Origin: RCIO01 sp035555795
GTDB taxonomy: Bacteria > Pseudomonadota > Alphaproteobacteria > Rhizobiales > Rhizobiaceae
Assembly: GCA_035555795.1 (NCBI GenBank)
Contig: DATMGE010000030.1
Coordinates: forward strand, 1 to 63,880
Direction of reading: 5' to 3'
DNA: 63,880 nt
Part shown: piece after piece, positions 62,405-63,880 of the stretch
Layout: every line of letters begins with the position of its first letter
Numbering within the stretch: the stretch's first letter is position 1
Made by a program: the position numbers and the translations under genes
Notes under the pieces: model-generated
The model's input: the letters and a program-made list of their open reading frames with translations, nothing else
The model's database searches: none
Told to the model about the DNA's origin: nothing

Positions 62405-63283
62405 CTACCGCAGCTTCAGCAGCTTGATGGCGTTTTCCTTGAGCACCAGCTCACGCACATTGTCGCGGATGTCCAGCCCCTCGAAATCGGCCAGCCAGCG
62501 GTCCGGCGTGATGGCGGGCCAGTCCGAGCCGAACAGCATTTTGTGCTTCAGGATGGTGTTCGTGTACTGGATCAGGATCGGCGGGAAGTATTTCGGCGAC
62601 CAGCCGCTGAGGTCGATATAAACGTTGGGCTTGTGGGTCGCGACCGACAGCGCTTCTTCCTGCCAGGGGAAGGACGGATGCGCCAGGATGATCGGCATGT
62701 CGGGGAAGTCCACCGCCACGTCGTCCAGATACATCGGGTTGGAATATTTGAGCCGCATGCCCATGCCGCCCGGCATGCCCGAACCGACGCCGGTCTGGCC
62801 GGTGTGGAACAGCGCGATGCAGCCCTCCTCCGCGATCGCCTCGTAGAGCACATAGGCGGCGCGGTCGTTAGGGTAGAAACCCTGCATGGTGGGATGGAAC
62901 TTGAAGCCCTTGATGCCGAAGTCGCGGATCAGGCGACGTGCTTCGCGCGCGCCGATCTTGCCCTTGGCAGGGTCGATCGAGGCGAAGGGGATCATGATGT
63001 CGCTGTTTTCAGAGGCGATCTGCGCGACCTCCTCATTATTGTAGCGCCGGAACCCCGTCTCGCGCTCGCCGTCCACGGCGAAGATAACGCAGCCGATCTT
63101 GCGCTCGCGATAATAGGCAGCCGTTTCCTGGATGGTGGGCAGCATGCCCTGCGCGCCGGCCGGATTGCGGAAATACTTGGCCATGCCGGCCTGGAACTCG
63201 TCATAGCCGTCGTCGCGCGGGCCGCAGCACGGCTCTTCCGCATGCGTGTGGATGTCGATGGCGATGAGATCGTTGATGTTCAT
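62405..63283 (-). CDS. Amidohydrolase-2 family (decarboxylase/hydrolase-like) protein
   Basis: 292 residues, TIM-barrel amidohydrolase. Metal-ligand positions are visible: AIDIHTHAEEP at 8-18 (His12, His14), KFHPTMQGFYPND, ALFHTGQTG, IILAHPSFPWQEEA and LFGSDWPAI (Asp). The group includes gamma-resorcylate-type decarboxylases and lactone hydrolases; the substrate here is unknown. Convergent with acetoacetyl-CoA synthetase and divergent from the FMN-enzyme gene. Confidence 0.87.
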   Translation of the reverse strand: MNINDLIAIDIHTHAEEPCCGPRDDGYDEFQAGMAKYFRNPAGAQGMLPTIQETAAYYRERKIGCVIFAVDGERETGFRRYNNEEVAQIASENSDIMIPFASIDPAKGKIGAREARRLIRDFGIKGFKFHPTMQGFYPNDRAAYVLYEAIAEEGCIALFHTGQTGVGSGMPGGMGMRLKYSNPMYLDDVAVDFPDMPIILAHPSFPWQEEALSVATHKPNVYIDLSGWSPKYFPPILIQYTNTILKHKMLFGSDWPAITPDRWLADFEGLDIRDNVRELVLKENAIKLLKLR

Positions 63284-63441
63284 TATCTGCCTGTCCTGTC
63301 AGCGTTCCGGAATTTGCGCGCACATTCCCCAAAGCACCCTGCCATGTAAACAGGAATCTCCCTTTCTGTCGCCTACGCTCACCGGTTGCGCCGCGCCGCG
63401 TCATGGTGTTTGTGAGGCAATTCGCAGGGAGAGAGATCAGA

Positions 63442-63880
63442 ATGCCCAAGCCGCTCACCGTCGCCGACTACCGCCTCGCTGCCAGGCGCTACCTGCCGCG
63501 CGCGGTTTTCGACTATGTCGACGGCGCGGCGGGCGACGAACGCGGCCTCGCCCGCAACCGCGAGGCCATCGAGCGCATCCTGTTCGCGCCGCGCCCGCTG
63601 CGCGACGTAAGCCGGCGCGATGCCTCTATCGAGATTTTCGGACGACGCCAGGAAATGCCGATCGTCGTCGGCCCCGTCGGACTGCCGGGTTCCGTGCGCC
63701 CCGGCGCCGACCTGGCGCTCGCCCGCGCGGCGAAGCGCGCCGGCGTGCCCTTTGCGCTCTCCACCGCCGCCTCGGCTTCGATCGAGGAAGTCCGCGCCGC
63801 CTCCGACGGCGATCTGTGGTTCCAGCTCTATGTGCTCAACCGCGGCCTCGCCGACAGCCTGGTCAAGCGCGCGCTGGCGG
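63442..63880 (+). CDS. FMN-dependent 2-hydroxyacid dehydrogenase, N-terminal part (cut by window edge)
   Basis: 146 codons present. The sequence opens MPKPLTVADYRLAARRYLPR, followed by FDYVDGAAGDERGLARNREA and, near residues 73-80, PIVVGPVGLPG with the FMN-binding strand, then STAASASIEEV. This is the N-terminus of the LldD/MdlB/glycolate oxidase family, which oxidises (S)-2-hydroxyacids such as lactate or mandelate. The active-site His/Arg lie beyond the window. GGGAGAGAG ribosome site. Confidence 0.9.
   Translation, partial: MPKPLTVADYRLAARRYLPRAVFDYVDGAAGDERGLARNREAIERILFAPRPLRDVSRRDASIEIFGRRQEMPIVVGPVGLPGSVRPGADLALARAAKRAGVPFALSTAASASIEEVRAASDGDLWFQLYVLNRGLADSLVKRALA

Noticed and set aside
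1..63880. CRISPR arrays, insertion sequences, integrases, tRNA genes or anti-phage systems
   Set aside because: I looked for regularly spaced repeats, transposase or integrase motifs and cloverleaf-type sequences and found none.

Overview
This is a 63.9 kb, GC-rich stretch of chromosome-like sequence. The gene content points to an alphaproteobacterium of the Rhizobiales, probably in or near Phyllobacteriaceae/Mesorhizobium. The signs are the pobA-pcaCHGB order, a RutR-type regulator beside a reductive pyrimidine pathway, tamA-tamB-like genes, a PAN-domain alpha-2-macroglobulin with pbpC, and degenerate copies of short intergenic repeats that I recall from rhizobia. That placement is an inference; there is no rRNA or other marker in the window. 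I see no tRNA or rRNA gene, insertion sequence, prophage, CRISPR array or origin. Coding density is high, operons are tight (many ATGA or TGATG overlaps), and several starts are GTG or TTG.

Layout. 1-3116 (-): an NMT1-type ABC importer followed by the start of a gamma-glutamyltransferase. 3309-6752 (+): an alpha/beta hydrolase, a thiamine-diphosphate enzyme and a TerC-like membrane protein. 6927-13224: 4-hydroxybenzoate/protocatechuate catabolism (pobA-pcaC-pcaH-pcaG-pcaB plus an MFS carrier) with a divergent AraC-type regulator. 13264-14283 (-): a luciferase-like monooxygenase as its own unit. 14456-27580: reductive pyrimidine catabolism. It comprises preT-preA (dihydropyrimidine dehydrogenase), hydA (dihydropyrimidinase), an N-carbamoyl-beta-alanine amidase and a beta-alanine transaminase. 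It also holds a four-gene ABC importer, two uncharacterised membrane proteins and a RutR regulator, with two RutR-like boxes. 27634-29991: a patatin-like lipoprotein and a DUF4239 membrane protein.

30096-35827 (+): a cobalamin riboswitch followed by btuB, btuF, btuC, btuD and a dedicated tonB. 35841-41895 (-): tamA-tamB. 42176-49710 (+): alpha-2-macroglobulin and penicillin-binding protein 1C. 49989-53383: ilvD and kynU, divergent around a 27-nt perfect palindrome. 53455-63880: a catabolic region of unknown substrate. It has a TRAP transporter (P, Q, M), a beta-hydroxyacid dehydrogenase, a LysR regulator, a hydroxypyruvate-isomerase-like protein, an SDR, acetoacetyl-CoA synthetase, an amidohydrolase and the start of an FMN-dependent 2-hydroxyacid dehydrogenase.

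The window reads as a scavenging and catabolism region: aromatics, pyrimidines, vitamin B12, tryptophan breakdown products and an unidentified organic acid, each with its own uptake system and local regulator. The least explained parts are the membrane proteins inside the pyrimidine operon and the TRAP-linked pathway at the right end.
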